Below, in pieces: positions 43,310-51,835 of a DNA stretch of 64,000 bases (positions within the stretch are counted from its first letter, which is position 1; every line of letters starts with the position of its first letter). Source of the stretch: Bacilli bacterium. GTDB lineage: Bacteria; Bacillota_I; Bacilli_A; RF39; UBA660. A model generated the notes under the pieces. The model did no database searches and had not been told where the DNA came from. It saw only the letters and a list, made by a program, of their open reading frames with translations. The stretch covers positions 126,839 to 190,838 of the forward strand of contig JAGBJG010000009.1 of assembly GCA_017934595.1 (NCBI GenBank), given 5' to 3'. A program made the position numbers and the translations under genes.

Positions 43310-43884
43310 TGTTTAGTGAATTAGAAAAATACGCGAAAGAAAATAAAGTACCTATAATATTACCTGATGGTATAGAATATATTGAAAATTACATCAAAGA
43401 AAATAATGTAAAAAATATATTAGAAATAGGTACTGCTATAGCTTATTCGGCTATAAGAATGTGTAGTGTATCTGATGATGTTAAAGTAACTACTATTGAA
43501 AGAAATCCAGAAATGATTTCTAAAGCTAAAGAAAATATCCATAAATTTAATATGGAAGATAGAATAACTATTATAGAAGGTGATGCTTTAGAAGTAGAAG
43601 TTACTGGTAACTATGATATGATTTTTATCGATGCAGCTAAAAGTCAATATATTAAATTTTTTGAAAAATATACGCCTTTATTAAATAAAGATGGAGTAGT
43701 CATTACAGATAATTTAAATTTTCATGGACTAAGAGAAAATATAGATAATATTGAAAGTAAGAATTTAAGAAGTATGATGAAGAAATTAAATGATTATATT
43801 GAATATTTAAAAAATAATCAATCATTTAAAACTACATTTTTAGATATTGGTGATGGACTTGGTATAACAAAAAGAAATGATTAA
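43309..43884 (+). CDS. O-methyltransferase, YrrM-like
   Basis: The 191-residue class I SAM-dependent methyltransferase (family 3, caffeoyl-CoA type) has ILEIGTAIAYSAIRM, TIERNPEMISKAKENI and DMIFIDAAKSQYIKFFE. In Bacillus the yrrM gene follows mltG (yrrL) in the same way. Its substrate is thought to be tRNA hydroxyuridine (TrmR), which is inference here. Confidence 0.85.
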   Translation: MFSELEKYAKENKVPIILPDGIEYIENYIKENNVKNILEIGTAIAYSAIRMCSVSDDVKVTTIERNPEMISKAKENIHKFNMEDRITIIEGDALEVEVTGNYDMIFIDAAKSQYIKFFEKYTPLLNKDGVVITDNLNFHGLRENIDNIESKNLRSMMKKLNDYIEYLKNNQSFKTTFLDIGDGLGITKRND

Positions 43885-43897
43885 TCATTTCTTTTTG
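43869..43897 (+). terminator. Intrinsic terminator
   Basis: AAAAAGAAATGAT and ATCATTTCTTTTT are perfectly complementary with a short loop; the stop codon is in the stem. Confidence 0.85.
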
Positions 43898-43901
43898 TTG
43901 T

Positions 43902-43929
43902 TTGACAAAAGCTCTATATTTGCTATAAT
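43902..43929 (+). promoter_or_regulatory. Consensus housekeeping promoter
   Basis: TTGACA, 16 bp, TATAAT with TGC extension. Confidence 0.8.
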
Positions 43930-43952
43930 AAAAGACGTGTAAGGTGATAGCT

Positions 43953-44273
43953 ATGAGTAATTTAGATGTGTATGATATTCAAATTGATAAACTTAAATCT
44001 AAACGCAAATATGCACTTATTAAATTAAAAGTAGCTAATACGGTTAGTATAGGATTTTACACATTAGGTTTAGCAGCTGTAGTAGTATTATCTAGAAAAT
44101 ACTGTTTAGAACAAAATATTGATTTAGGACAATATTTAAAAGAAACTTTATCAGTAAGTTGTGCTTGCAGTATTGGAGGCGCTTTAACAAAAAATATAGC
44201 TAAGTCGTCAAAAGATGAGATAGAAACATATGATGATGAATATAAAGAATTAGAAGAAAGTAAGAAGAAATGA
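43953..44273 (+). CDS. Small membrane protein, 106 residues
   Basis: AAGGTGAT precedes ATG 43953. There are two hydrophobic segments (VANTVSIGFYTLGLAAVVVL and SVSCACSIGGALTKN) with charged, coiled ends. Not recognised. It lies upstream of the spore-coat-type ylbD gene. Confidence 0.6.
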   Translation: MSNLDVYDIQIDKLKSKRKYALIKLKVANTVSIGFYTLGLAAVVVLSRKYCLEQNIDLGQYLKETLSVSCACSIGGALTKNIAKSSKDEIETYDDEYKELEESKKK

Positions 44274-44292
44274 TTAATTCATTTCTTTTTTA
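44265..44292 (+). terminator. Intrinsic terminator
   Basis: AGAAATGA and TCATTTCT with a 5-nt loop and a T-run; the stop codon of the upstream gene is inside. Confidence 0.75.
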
Positions 44293-44317
44293 TACATATA
44301 ATTATATAGGTGATTTT

Positions 44318-44659
44318 ATGAGTAAGATAGATGAATTTAAATCTTTTGTAAAGAAACATCCTAAATTAATTACTTATGTAAAAGATGGTAAAACAACATG
44401 GCAAAAATTTTATGAATTGTATGATTTATATGGCGATACTCCTGATATATGGAAAGAATATTTAGAACCAGCTATTATAACGGGTTCAACTGTAGGTGTA
44501 TCTGATATATTTAATGTTATAAAAAATATTAATTTAGATGAATTTCAAAATGGCATTAATAATGTTCAAAAGGTACTTGGTATGTTAGGAGATTTAACAA
44601 ATAAAGATACTAAAGAAGTATATAAACCTAGACCCATATATAAACATTTTGAGGATTAA
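44318..44659 (+). CDS. ylbD: YlbD-type spore coat family protein
   Basis: The 113-residue protein has the family core IDEFKSFVKKHPKLITYV then KTTWQKFYELYDLYGD. In Bacillus ylbD is annotated as a coat protein. TAGGTGAT sets ATG 44318. The ylbD-ylbE-rsmD order is conserved, although ylbF and ylbG are missing. Confidence 0.82.
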   Translation: MSKIDEFKSFVKKHPKLITYVKDGKTTWQKFYELYDLYGDTPDIWKEYLEPAIITGSTVGVSDIFNVIKNINLDEFQNGINNVQKVLGMLGDLTNKDTKEVYKPRPIYKHFED

Positions 44660-44880
44660 TGACCTTAGATATACAGTTTAAATTAAAAAGTAATCCTAAT
44701 TATATTAAGTATCTAAGAGAAAATTCATATTGGTATAAAATACTTACTAGAGATCCATCTATGTATAAAGAATTTGTAAATGAAGTAAAAGTAAATTATA
44801 AATTAAGACCAATTGATAAAATTAATGATGCATTATCTACTATAGAAATGCTACAAAGTATAATGTCTACAATGAAATAG
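44659..44880 (+). CDS. ylbE: YlbE-like protein
   Basis: The 73-residue protein has LKSNPNYIKYLRENSYWYKIL and RDPSMYKEF, matching YlbE-like proteins. The ATG overlaps the ylbD stop (TAATG). Function unknown. Confidence 0.82.
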   Translation: MTLDIQFKLKSNPNYIKYLRENSYWYKILTRDPSMYKEFVNEVKVNYKLRPIDKINDALSTIEMLQSIMSTMK

Positions 44881-44930
44881 TGTGTTCCACTATTTTTCTT
44901 TTTATAGTATAATTAAGATAGGTGGTTTTG

Positions 44931-45464
44931 ATGAGGGTTATCAGTGGAAAATATAAAGGTAGAAATCTAAAGGGTTTTGATATTGATGGTACTAGACCTA
45001 CGATGGATAGAGTAAAAGAGTCTATGTTTGCTTCTATTCAAAACAAGATAAAAGATAGTGTTGTCTTAGATTTATTTGCTGGTTCTGGAGCTTTAGGAAT
45101 TGAAGCTTTAAGTAATGGAGCTAAGGAAGTATATTTTATAGACAACAATACTGAAATAGAAAAGATATTAAAAGATAACTTAAAAGGTATAGAAAGTTAT
45201 AAAATAATAATTACAGATTATAATAAAGCTTTAAAAAGTTTTAGGGATAACTCTATTAAGTTTGATATTATTTTATTAGATCCACCATATGATAGACATT
45301 TTGTTAACAAGATACTAGACTTTATATATGACAACAATCTGTTAAATGAAGGTGGTATAGTTGTCACTGAGTATGAGACTGAGAAAGTAAAATCAGATAA
45401 ATTTAGAATATATAAGACTAAAAGATATGGTCATAAGACTGTTACTATCTTTGACATAGTATAA
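44931..45464 (+). CDS. rsmD: 16S rRNA (guanine966-N2)-methyltransferase
   Basis: The 177-residue protein has MRVISGKYKGRNL, DLFAGSGALGIEAL and LLDPPY. It methylates G966 of 16S rRNA. AGGTGG supports ATG 44931 over GTG 44922. coaD, its usual neighbour, is not next to it. Confidence 0.95.
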   Translation: MRVISGKYKGRNLKGFDIDGTRPTMDRVKESMFASIQNKIKDSVVLDLFAGSGALGIEALSNGAKEVYFIDNNTEIEKILKDNLKGIESYKIIITDYNKALKSFRDNSIKFDIILLDPPYDRHFVNKILDFIYDNNLLNEGGIVVTEYETEKVKSDKFRIYKTKRYGHKTVTIFDIV

Positions 45465-45479
45465 TAAGTATGCTATAAT
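45451..45479 (+). promoter_or_regulatory. Consensus promoter of engB
   Basis: TTGACA, 17 bp, TATAAT with TGC extension. The -35 overlaps the end of rsmD. Confidence 0.85.
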
Positions 45480-45504
45480 TTAGTCGTTTTTAAGGAGTGA
45501 TTAG

Positions 45505-46086
45505 ATGAAAATCAATTCTATAGATTTAAAAATCAGTGCGGTTAGACGTAGTCAATATCCAACTGATAATAAACCTGAATATCTATTAGTAGGTAGATCA
45601 AATGTAGGTAAATCAAGTTTTATAAATACGATTATAAATAGAAAAAATTATGCTAGAACTAGTGCTACTCCGGGTAAGACTCAAACAATTAATTTCTATT
45701 TAGTTAATGAGGCTTTTTACTTAGTAGATGCACCTGGTTATGGTTATGCAACACTAAGTAAAGAAAGACAAAAGAAATTTGGTCTTATGATGGAAGATTA
45801 CTTAGAAAATAGAAAAAATCTTAAACAAGTATTTATGTTAATAGATTTTAGACATAAACCAACATCTGATGATATAGCTATGTATAACTACTTAAAATAT
45901 TATAAAATCCCAGTTACTATTGTAGCTACTAAAATTGATAAAGTAGGAATTACACTACATCAAAAACAAAGAACAATGATTTTGGATGCTTTAGATTTAG
46001 TTGTAGGAGACGATTTCGTAATGTTTTCTAATGTATCTAAAGATGGTAAAGATGATGTTATACATAAAATAGAAAGAACGATGTAA
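45505..46086 (+). CDS. engB: Ribosome biogenesis GTPase EngB (YsxC)
   Basis: The 193-residue GTPase acts in 50S subunit assembly. G1 GRSNVGKSS, G3 DAPGYG and G4 TKID are present. SD AAGGAG. Confidence 0.97.
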   Translation: MKINSIDLKISAVRRSQYPTDNKPEYLLVGRSNVGKSSFINTIINRKNYARTSATPGKTQTINFYLVNEAFYLVDAPGYGYATLSKERQKKFGLMMEDYLENRKNLKQVFMLIDFRHKPTSDDIAMYNYLKYYKIPVTIVATKIDKVGITLHQKQRTMILDALDLVVGDDFVMFSNVSKDGKDDVIHKIERTM

Positions 46087-46129
46087 TTACCAATTTACTA
46101 ATCTTTCATACAATATAATGGTGATACGT

Positions 46130-46585
46130 ATGAAAGTTGATATAGTAGACGATAATATCATCGTTTTTTTAAATAAATATATAACTAAAGATTTAGATTA
46201 TAATGATTCAAAAGTATTAGAAGTAGAACTTAAAAATATCTTTGATAAATTAAATTTATATCATGGTATCAAAATAAAAGGATATTATGATGTTCATATT
46301 TATATAGATGATAATTTTGGAATTATAATAGAATTAATTAAAGATGATATAGACTATATAGATTATGATGATATTATAGATATGAAAATATCAATTAATA
46401 ATGTTAAGTTATTATATAAAATAGAAGATATTTTTATGTTTAATAAATTAGGTAGTATATATCTATATAAAAATAACTTATATTTAGAACCAAATATATA
46501 CGATATATATTTATTTGAGAATAGTGAAATTGTATATAAAAATATAGATGATATAAGAAAATATGGGCGTATTTTAAAAATATAA
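46130..46585 (+). CDS. Hypothetical protein, 151 residues
   Basis: GGTGAT precedes ATG 46130. This Asp/Ile/Tyr-rich protein has alternating beta strands (VHIYIDDNFGIIIELI), no membrane segment and no cysteine. Not recognised. It lies between engB and der, two ribosome-assembly GTPases. Confidence 0.6.
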   Translation: MKVDIVDDNIIVFLNKYITKDLDYNDSKVLEVELKNIFDKLNLYHGIKIKGYYDVHIYIDDNFGIIIELIKDDIDYIDYDDIIDMKISINNVKLLYKIEDIFMFNKLGSIYLYKNNLYLEPNIYDIYLFENSEIVYKNIDDIRKYGRILKI

Positions 46586-46591
46586 AAAGTA

Positions 46592-46600
46592 TGTTATAAT
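46592..46600 (+). promoter_or_regulatory. Extended -10 promoter of der
   Basis: TGTTATAAT, followed about 13 bp later by the SD (GGAGGTGAT). Confidence 0.65.
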
Positions 46601-46624
46601 ACTTTAGGTTTTGGAGGTGATACT

Positions 46625-47935
46625 ATGTATACAGTTGCATTACTAGGTAGACCAAATGTAGGTAAATCAACAATATTTAATAGATTAGTAGGTAAGAAAA
46701 TATCTATTATTGAAGATACACCTGGTGTTACAAGAGATAGAATATATGGTAAAGTTAATTTTGGAAAATATACATATAATTTAATTGATACAGGTGGTAT
46801 TGATTTAGGTACTGATAATTTCAACAAAGAAATAAAAGTTCAAGCAGAATTAGCTATAGATGAAGCGGATACTATTTTATTTGTTGTAGATGGTATGGAA
46901 GGATTAACATCTAATGACTTAGTAGTAAGAGATATGCTTATGAAAAGTAATAAGAAAGTTATCGTAGTAATAAATAAGTATGATAGTAAATTAACAAAAG
47001 ATAATCTATATGATTTCTATGAATTAGGTTTTGATACTTATATTCCTGTTAGTGGTGAACAAAATATGGGTATATATGACTTACAAGAAGAAATCACTAA
47101 AGATTACACTGAATCAGAAGAAGAGTATAAAGATACTATTAAGTTTAGTGTTATAGGTAGACCTAATGTAGGTAAATCAAGTTTAGTAAACGCCATCGTA
47201 GATAGTGAAAGAGTAATAGTCTCTAATATAGCAGGTACTACTAGAGACGCAGTGGATACACCATTTAAGTATCACGGTGAAGAATATGTAGTAATTGATA
47301 CAGCGGGTTTAAGAAAACAAGGTAAAATATATGAATCAGTAGAAAAATATAGTTTACTTAGAACTATGAGAGCTATTGATAGATCTGATGTATGTCTACT
47401 TGTTATAGACGCTACTACAGGTATCATTGAACATGATAAACATATAGCAGGATACGCTATTGAAGCAGGTAAACCAGTTATTATAGTAGTTAATAAGTGG
47501 GATACTATAGAAAACAAAGAAGAAGAGTTAAAACATTGGACTACTTTAATAAGAAATGAATTCCAATTTATGACATATGCTCCTATAGTATTTTTATCCG
47601 CTTTAACTAAAAAAAGAATTCATACATTAATGCCTACTATTTTAAAATGTTATGAAAATAGTAGAAAAGAAATTAAGACAAGTCTTTTAAATGACGTTAT
47701 AGAAGAAGCAGTAAGACTTGAAATGCCACCTTCATATAAAGGTAAGAGACTTAAAATATATTTTGTATCACAAGTTAGTGTAGCTCCACCAACATTTGAA
47801 TTTAAGGTTAATTCTAAAGGATTAGTACATTTCTCATATCAAAGATATTTAGAAAACAAATTAAGAGAATCATTTGATTTAGAAGGTACACCTATAGTTA
47901 TTAATTTTAAAAATAAAGGTGAAGAAAAGATGTAA
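46625..47935 (+). CDS. der: GTPase Der (EngA), ribosome biogenesis
   Basis: The 436-residue protein has two GTPase domains in tandem, each with GRPNVGKS (GRPNVGKST and GRPNVGKSS), DTPGVTRDR in the first, and a KH-like C-terminal domain. It is essential for 50S assembly. Confidence 0.98.
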   Translation: MYTVALLGRPNVGKSTIFNRLVGKKISIIEDTPGVTRDRIYGKVNFGKYTYNLIDTGGIDLGTDNFNKEIKVQAELAIDEADTILFVVDGMEGLTSNDLVVRDMLMKSNKKVIVVINKYDSKLTKDNLYDFYELGFDTYIPVSGEQNMGIYDLQEEITKDYTESEEEYKDTIKFSVIGRPNVGKSSLVNAIVDSERVIVSNIAGTTRDAVDTPFKYHGEEYVVIDTAGLRKQGKIYESVEKYSLLRTMRAIDRSDVCLLVIDATTGIIEHDKHIAGYAIEAGKPVIIVVNKWDTIENKEEELKHWTTLIRNEFQFMTYAPIVFLSALTKKRIHTLMPTILKCYENSRKEIKTSLLNDVIEEAVRLEMPPSYKGKRLKIYFVSQVSVAPPTFEFKVNSKGLVHFSYQRYLENKLRESFDLEGTPIVINFKNKGEEKM

Positions 47936-47940
47936 CAATT

Positions 47941-47980
47941 AATCGCTCCTTAAATATACTAAATTAGGAGTGATTTTTTT
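47941..47980 (+). terminator. Terminator-like hairpin carrying the spoVIF SD
   Basis: AATCGCTCCT and AGGAGTGATT form a 10-bp stem (one G-U) with a long loop; the SD AGGAG (47966-47970) is in the 3' arm and the T-run ends directly at ATG 47981. Confidence 0.7.
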
Positions 47981-48223
47981 ATGGCATTTGGAGATTCTTT
48001 TTTTAAAAGAGTAGAGGAAAAAACTAAGGTAGACAAAGATACAATTCTTTCTTTAGCTGCTAAATTAAGAGAAAATGATATGAAAAATGAAGGTACTTTA
48101 AGGGAAGTTATTCAAAGTCTTTCTAAAATGACAGGAAAAGATGTATCAAAAGAAAAAGAAGATAAAATTATTGAAGCTATTCAAAATGATAAAGTACCTA
48201 AAGATATAGATAAGATGATATAG
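47981..48223 (+). CDS. spoVIF: Stage VI sporulation protein F-like
   Basis: The 80-residue protein resembles SpoVIF (YjcC): FFKRVEEKTKVDKDTILSLA, then VSKEKEDKIIEAIQNDKVPKD. In Bacillus SpoVIF aids GerE-dependent coat assembly in the mother cell. The location next to spoIVA supports the assignment. Confidence 0.8.
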   Translation: MAFGDSFFKRVEEKTKVDKDTILSLAAKLRENDMKNEGTLREVIQSLSKMTGKDVSKEKEDKIIEAIQNDKVPKDIDKMI

Positions 48224-48284
48224 TCATCTTTTTTTGTAATATAAGAAATAATAATTCATATATTTTAATGAAAGCAGGGATTAA

Positions 48285-49760
48285 ATGGATAAATTAGAAA
48301 TAATAAAAAATATATCGGCTAGAACTGGTGGAGAAGTATATTTAGGCGTTGTAGGAGCTGTTAGGACTGGTAAATCAACATTTATTAAAAAAGTAGTTGA
48401 AACATTAATAGTTCCTAATATATCTGATGAATATGAAAAGAAAAGATGCTTAGATGAATTACCTCAATCAGCAGCCGGTAAAATGATAATGACAACTGAA
48501 CCTAAGTTTGTTCCATCTAATGGAGCTACTATTAAAATAGATGATTTTGAATCTAAAATTAGATTAGTAGATTGTGTAGGATATGTTATAGATGGTTCTT
48601 TAGGCTATGAAGATGAGAATGGACCTAGAATAGTTAAGACACCTTGGTATGATGAAGGTATACCTTTCATAGAAGCAGCTGAAATAGGTACAGAAAAAGT
48701 AATTAAAGATCATTCAACTATAGGTATATTAGTTACTACTGATGGTTCTATTGGTGAGATAGAAAGATCAAGTTATGAAAAAGCAGAAAAACGTATTGTA
48801 GATGAACTTAAGAGTATGGGTAAACCATTTATTGTTATTTTAAATACTAAATACCCAACTTCAAAAGCAACAGAAGAATTAACTATAAAATTAAATAATG
48901 AATATAATGTACCAGTAATACCTATTAGTGTATTAGATATGTCCGAAAGAGATATGTATAGTATTTTAAAAGAAGCATTATATGAATTCCCGGTAATAGA
49001 AGTAAATGCATCAATACCAGATTGGATAGCTTGTCTATCTAAAGATAATTGGCTAAAGAAAATATATATAGATAAAATTAAAGATACATTAGTAGAAGTA
49101 GATAAACTAAGAGATGTAGATTTAATTACTAACCGTTTAGATACATCAGAATATATTGAAAGAGCATATTTATCTAATGTAGATACATCAACTGGTGAAG
49201 TTACAATTACTTTAGAAGCACCATCTGAATTATATGATCAAATATTAAGTGAAGTAATAGGTACTAATGTATCAACAAGAGCAGATCTACTTAGTTTATT
49301 CCAAGATTATAATGAATCTAAGACTGAATATGACCAAATAAAAAATGCCTTACAAATGGTTAAAACAACCGGGTATGGTGTAGCTTCTCCAACACTATCT
49401 GATATGAAATTAGATACACCTGAGGTAATTAAGCAAGGTAGTAGATATGGTATTAGATTAAAAGCAGTGGCACCATCTATTCATATGATTAGAGTAGATG
49501 TAGAATCTACATTTGAACCAATTATAGGTTCTGAAATTCAAAGTAAAGAATTAATTGACTATATTCAAAAAGATAGTTCAACAGATCCAGATAGTATATG
49601 GAAAAGTGAAATATTTGGAAGAAGCTTAGATGTTATAGTGAAAGAAGGTATTCAAGCTAAACTTTCTATGATGCCAGAAAATGTAAGATTCAAATTACAA
49701 ACAACATTATCTAAATTAGTTAATAAAGGTAATGGTAATTTATTTGCCATTGTAATATAG
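48285..49760 (+). CDS. spoIVA: Stage IV sporulation protein A (coat morphogenetic ATPase)
   Basis: The 491-residue SpoIVA polymerises on the outer forespore membrane to build the coat platform. Walker A is VGAVRTGKST and the family motif SAAGKMIMTTEPKFVP is present. The upstream gap has CATATATTTT with TAATATA further up, a possible sigma-E promoter. Confidence 0.97.
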   Translation: MDKLEIIKNISARTGGEVYLGVVGAVRTGKSTFIKKVVETLIVPNISDEYEKKRCLDELPQSAAGKMIMTTEPKFVPSNGATIKIDDFESKIRLVDCVGYVIDGSLGYEDENGPRIVKTPWYDEGIPFIEAAEIGTEKVIKDHSTIGILVTTDGSIGEIERSSYEKAEKRIVDELKSMGKPFIVILNTKYPTSKATEELTIKLNNEYNVPVIPISVLDMSERDMYSILKEALYEFPVIEVNASIPDWIACLSKDNWLKKIYIDKIKDTLVEVDKLRDVDLITNRLDTSEYIERAYLSNVDTSTGEVTITLEAPSELYDQILSEVIGTNVSTRADLLSLFQDYNESKTEYDQIKNALQMVKTTGYGVASPTLSDMKLDTPEVIKQGSRYGIRLKAVAPSIHMIRVDVESTFEPIIGSEIQSKELIDYIQKDSSTDPDSIWKSEIFGRSLDVIVKEGIQAKLSMMPENVRFKLQTTLSKLVNKGNGNLFAIVI

Positions 49761-49779
49761 AATAAATTATTATATAATG

Positions 49780-49899
49780 TATATAGATGCAAGTAATTGC
49801 ATAAAATAAAAGTAGGAGCTACTTGACTTTGCTATGTTAGGTAACTGCCTTAATTAAGCTTAAAGCCTAATCGTTTATGTAAATGATTAGGCACTTTTT
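49780..49899 (+). ncRNA. Candidate antitoxin antisense RNA
   Basis: TATAAT at 49771-49776 gives a start near 49783, and a terminator hairpin (GCCTAATC/GATTAGGC, 49865-49892, then ACTTTTT) ends it. The RNA of about 115 nt has no SD-led frame and is complementary to the 3' part of the toxin mRNA on the other strand, including the stop codon. Confidence 0.55.
49835..49849. repeat. Long-range inverted repeat, arm 1
   Basis: TGTTAGGTAACTGCC pairs perfectly with 50017-50031. In the toxin mRNA this would join the 5' leader to the 3' end. Confidence 0.8.
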
Positions 49900-49970
49900 A
49901 TTATTGAAAGTAAATACATTACTAATAATAATATGATAACTAGTTTTAGAAAGCGATTATCTTTCTTCAT
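49887..49970 (-). CDS. Candidate type I toxin, 27-residue membrane peptide
   Basis: AAAGGAGG (49987-49980) is 9 nt from ATG 49970. The peptide is MKKDNRFLKLV followed by a hydrophobic helix IILLLVMYLLSII and the tail KSA. One membrane helix with a basic N-terminus is typical of type I toxins. Its stop lies in the hairpin of the antisense RNA. The leader can pair with the 3' end (15-bp perfect repeat), a hallmark of translation-locked toxin mRNAs. Confidence 0.65.
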   Translation of the reverse strand: MKKDNRFLKLVIILLLVMYLLSIIKSA

Positions 49971-50016
49971 AGTATCAAGCCTCCTTTCCATAACTATAGT
50001 GATAGTATGAAAAGTT

Positions 50017-50031
50017 GGCAGTTACCTAACA
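50017..50031. repeat. Long-range inverted repeat, arm 2
   Basis: Complement of 49835-49849, located in the leader of the toxin mRNA, 30-44 nt before its SD. Confidence 0.8.
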
Positions 50032-50050
50032 GTCTTTCACTCCTATGCTA

Positions 50051-50056
50051 ATTATA
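50051..50056 (-). promoter_or_regulatory. Toxin gene promoter (-10)
   Basis: On the minus strand TATAAT at 50056-50051; the -35 region (about TAGGAT) is poor, and Spo0A-type boxes lie just upstream, which suggests activator control. Confidence 0.5.
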
Positions 50057-50088
50057 TAATGAATACTGTCATAATCCTACAAAAATCG

Positions 50089-50115
50089 GTCGACAAAATT
50101 CGACATATTTCGACA
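50089..50115. promoter_or_regulatory. Triple Spo0A-box array between toxin and mgtE
   Basis: GTCGACA (50089), TTCGACA (50099) and TTCGACA (50109) repeat at exactly 10 bp. TTCGACA is the reverse complement of the Spo0A box TGTCGAA. The array lies upstream of both the toxin promoter (minus) and the mgtE promoter (plus). Confidence 0.65.
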
Positions 50116-50172
50116 TTTATATATATTTAGGATATTTTATATGATAAAATAAAGGTAGAAAAGGGTGATATT

Positions 50173-51510
50173 ATGGATATAAATAACATTAAAGAATTAT
50201 TAGAAAAGAGAAAATTTTCTGAAGTTAAAAAAATCCTTAGTGATATGAATGAATTTGATATAGCAGATCTTTTAAGTGAATTAAAAGGTGATATGTTAAC
50301 TAAGACATTTAGATTACTTCCTAAAGATATAGCATCAGATGTTTTTGCTAATATGGAAGAAGATATTCAAATTGATCTAATTTCATCATTAACTAAAAAT
50401 GAAGCTATTGACATCATTGAAGATATGTATACCGATGATGCAGCTGACTTATTTGATGAAATGCCAGCTTCAATGGTTAGTAAATTATTATCCGGAGTAT
50501 CAAAAGAAACAAGAACATCTATCAATAAATTATTAAAATATCCTGATAATTCAGCAGGTTCTTTAATGGCTATGGAATATATCCATTTAAAAAAAGGATT
50601 AACTATTAAAGAATCTATAGATAGAATAAGAAAACAAAAAGAAGATTTTGTTTCATATGATTCATGCTTTGTTACTGATAATTCTAGAAAATTATTAGGT
50701 TATGTTAATGTAAAAGATTTACTTATTAATCCTATGGATACTTTAATAGATGATATTATGTTAGAGTGTGAACATAGACTAACTACTTTAATGGATCAAG
50801 AAGAAGTAGCTAATATCTTTAAAGATTATGACTATTCTACATTACCAGTAGTTGATTCAGAAAATAGATTAGTTGGTATTATTACAATCGACGATATCGT
50901 AGATATCATTGAAGAAGAAGCAACAGAAGATATCGAAAAGATGGCAGCTATTACTCCAACTGATAAATCATATATGAAAACAGGAGTATTTGAAACATTT
51001 GGTAAAAGAATACCTTGGTTATTACTCTTGATGATATCAGCAACATTTACAGGTAGTATCATCGCGCATTTTGAAAGTGCTTTAGCTACATATGTAGTTT
51101 TAACAGCTTTTATACCTATGCTTATGGATACAGGTGGTAATGCAGGTAGCCAAGCATCAGTATCTGTAATAAGAAGTTTATCTTTGGATGAAATAGAGTA
51201 TAGGGATACTTTTAAAGTTATATGGAAAGAAATTAGAGTTGCTTTACTTTGTGGAGTTACTTTAGCTATAGCTAATTTTGCTAAACTAATGCTTATTGAT
51301 CATGTGTCTTTTTCCATTGCGTTAGTAGTATGTATAACATTAGTAACTACAGTTTTAGTAGCTAAATTTATAGGTTCAACATTACCTATTTTAGCTAAGA
51401 AAATAGGCTTTGATCCAGCTGTTATGGCTAGTCCATTTATAACAACATTAGTAGACGCAACATCATTACTTATATATTTCAAGATGGCATCAATTTTACT
51501 TGGAATTTGA
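50173..51510 (+). CDS. mgtE: Magnesium transporter MgtE
   Basis: The 445-residue protein has an N-terminal helical domain, two CBS domains (about residues 140-260) and a membrane domain with five helices, including PMLMDTGGNAGSQASVSVIRS. MgtE is a gated Mg2+ channel. No M-box riboswitch is seen in the 170 bp upstream. Confidence 0.96.
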   Translation: MDINNIKELLEKRKFSEVKKILSDMNEFDIADLLSELKGDMLTKTFRLLPKDIASDVFANMEEDIQIDLISSLTKNEAIDIIEDMYTDDAADLFDEMPASMVSKLLSGVSKETRTSINKLLKYPDNSAGSLMAMEYIHLKKGLTIKESIDRIRKQKEDFVSYDSCFVTDNSRKLLGYVNVKDLLINPMDTLIDDIMLECEHRLTTLMDQEEVANIFKDYDYSTLPVVDSENRLVGIITIDDIVDIIEEEATEDIEKMAAITPTDKSYMKTGVFETFGKRIPWLLLLMISATFTGSIIAHFESALATYVVLTAFIPMLMDTGGNAGSQASVSVIRSLSLDEIEYRDTFKVIWKEIRVALLCGVTLAIANFAKLMLIDHVSFSIALVVCITLVTTVLVAKFIGSTLPILAKKIGFDPAVMASPFITTLVDATSLLIYFKMASILLGI

Positions 51511-51534
51511 CAAAAATATTCATTATGCTATAAT
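51507..51534 (+). promoter_or_regulatory. Consensus promoter overlapping the mgtE stop
   Basis: TTGACA, 16 bp, TATAAT with TGC extension; the -35 contains the mgtE TGA stop codon. Confidence 0.85.
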
Positions 51535-51559
51535 AGATAGTGCTCGGGAGGAATATAGC

Positions 51560-51784
51560 ATGAAAACAAGTGAGCAGATGAGTATTATCCGTATAGTCTT
51601 ACCTTTAATGGTAGCTATGATAGCTAAGTTATTCGAAGTTATCATTGGATATAATTCTTTATTTGCGATTATAAACTTAGTAACATTTGTCTTATTTGTT
51701 AAAGGTATAATTAATTATATCGAAAATAAATATGATATTACTATATTAGCTATTAATCATAATAAAACTATTAGTAGCAGATAG
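51560..51784 (+). CDS. Small membrane protein, 74 residues
   Basis: GGGAGG is 8 nt before ATG 51560, so the longer frame from 51500 is not used. Two membrane helices (MSIIRIVLPLMVAMIAKLF, SLFAIINLVTFVLFVKGII) and a basic tail. Unknown. Confidence 0.65.
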   Translation: MKTSEQMSIIRIVLPLMVAMIAKLFEVIIGYNSLFAIINLVTFVLFVKGIINYIENKYDITILAINHNKTISSR

Positions 51785-51786
51785 AA

Positions 51787-51814
51787 AAGGCTTTAAGCCT
51801 TTTTTATTTTTTGG
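51787..51814 (+). terminator. Intrinsic terminator
   Basis: AAAAGGCT and AGCCTTTT with a TTA loop and a T-run. Confidence 0.8.
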
Positions 51815-51822
51815 TATAATTA
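51814..51822 (+). promoter_or_regulatory. Extended -10 promoter of hemW
   Basis: TGGTATAAT placed at the end of the terminator T-tract. Confidence 0.7.
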
Positions 51823-51835
51823 AATTGGTGGTAGT

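Noticed and set aside
50116-50172. M-box riboswitch upstream of mgtE
   Set aside because: The region between the box array and ATG is only about 57 nt and shows no M-box pairing.
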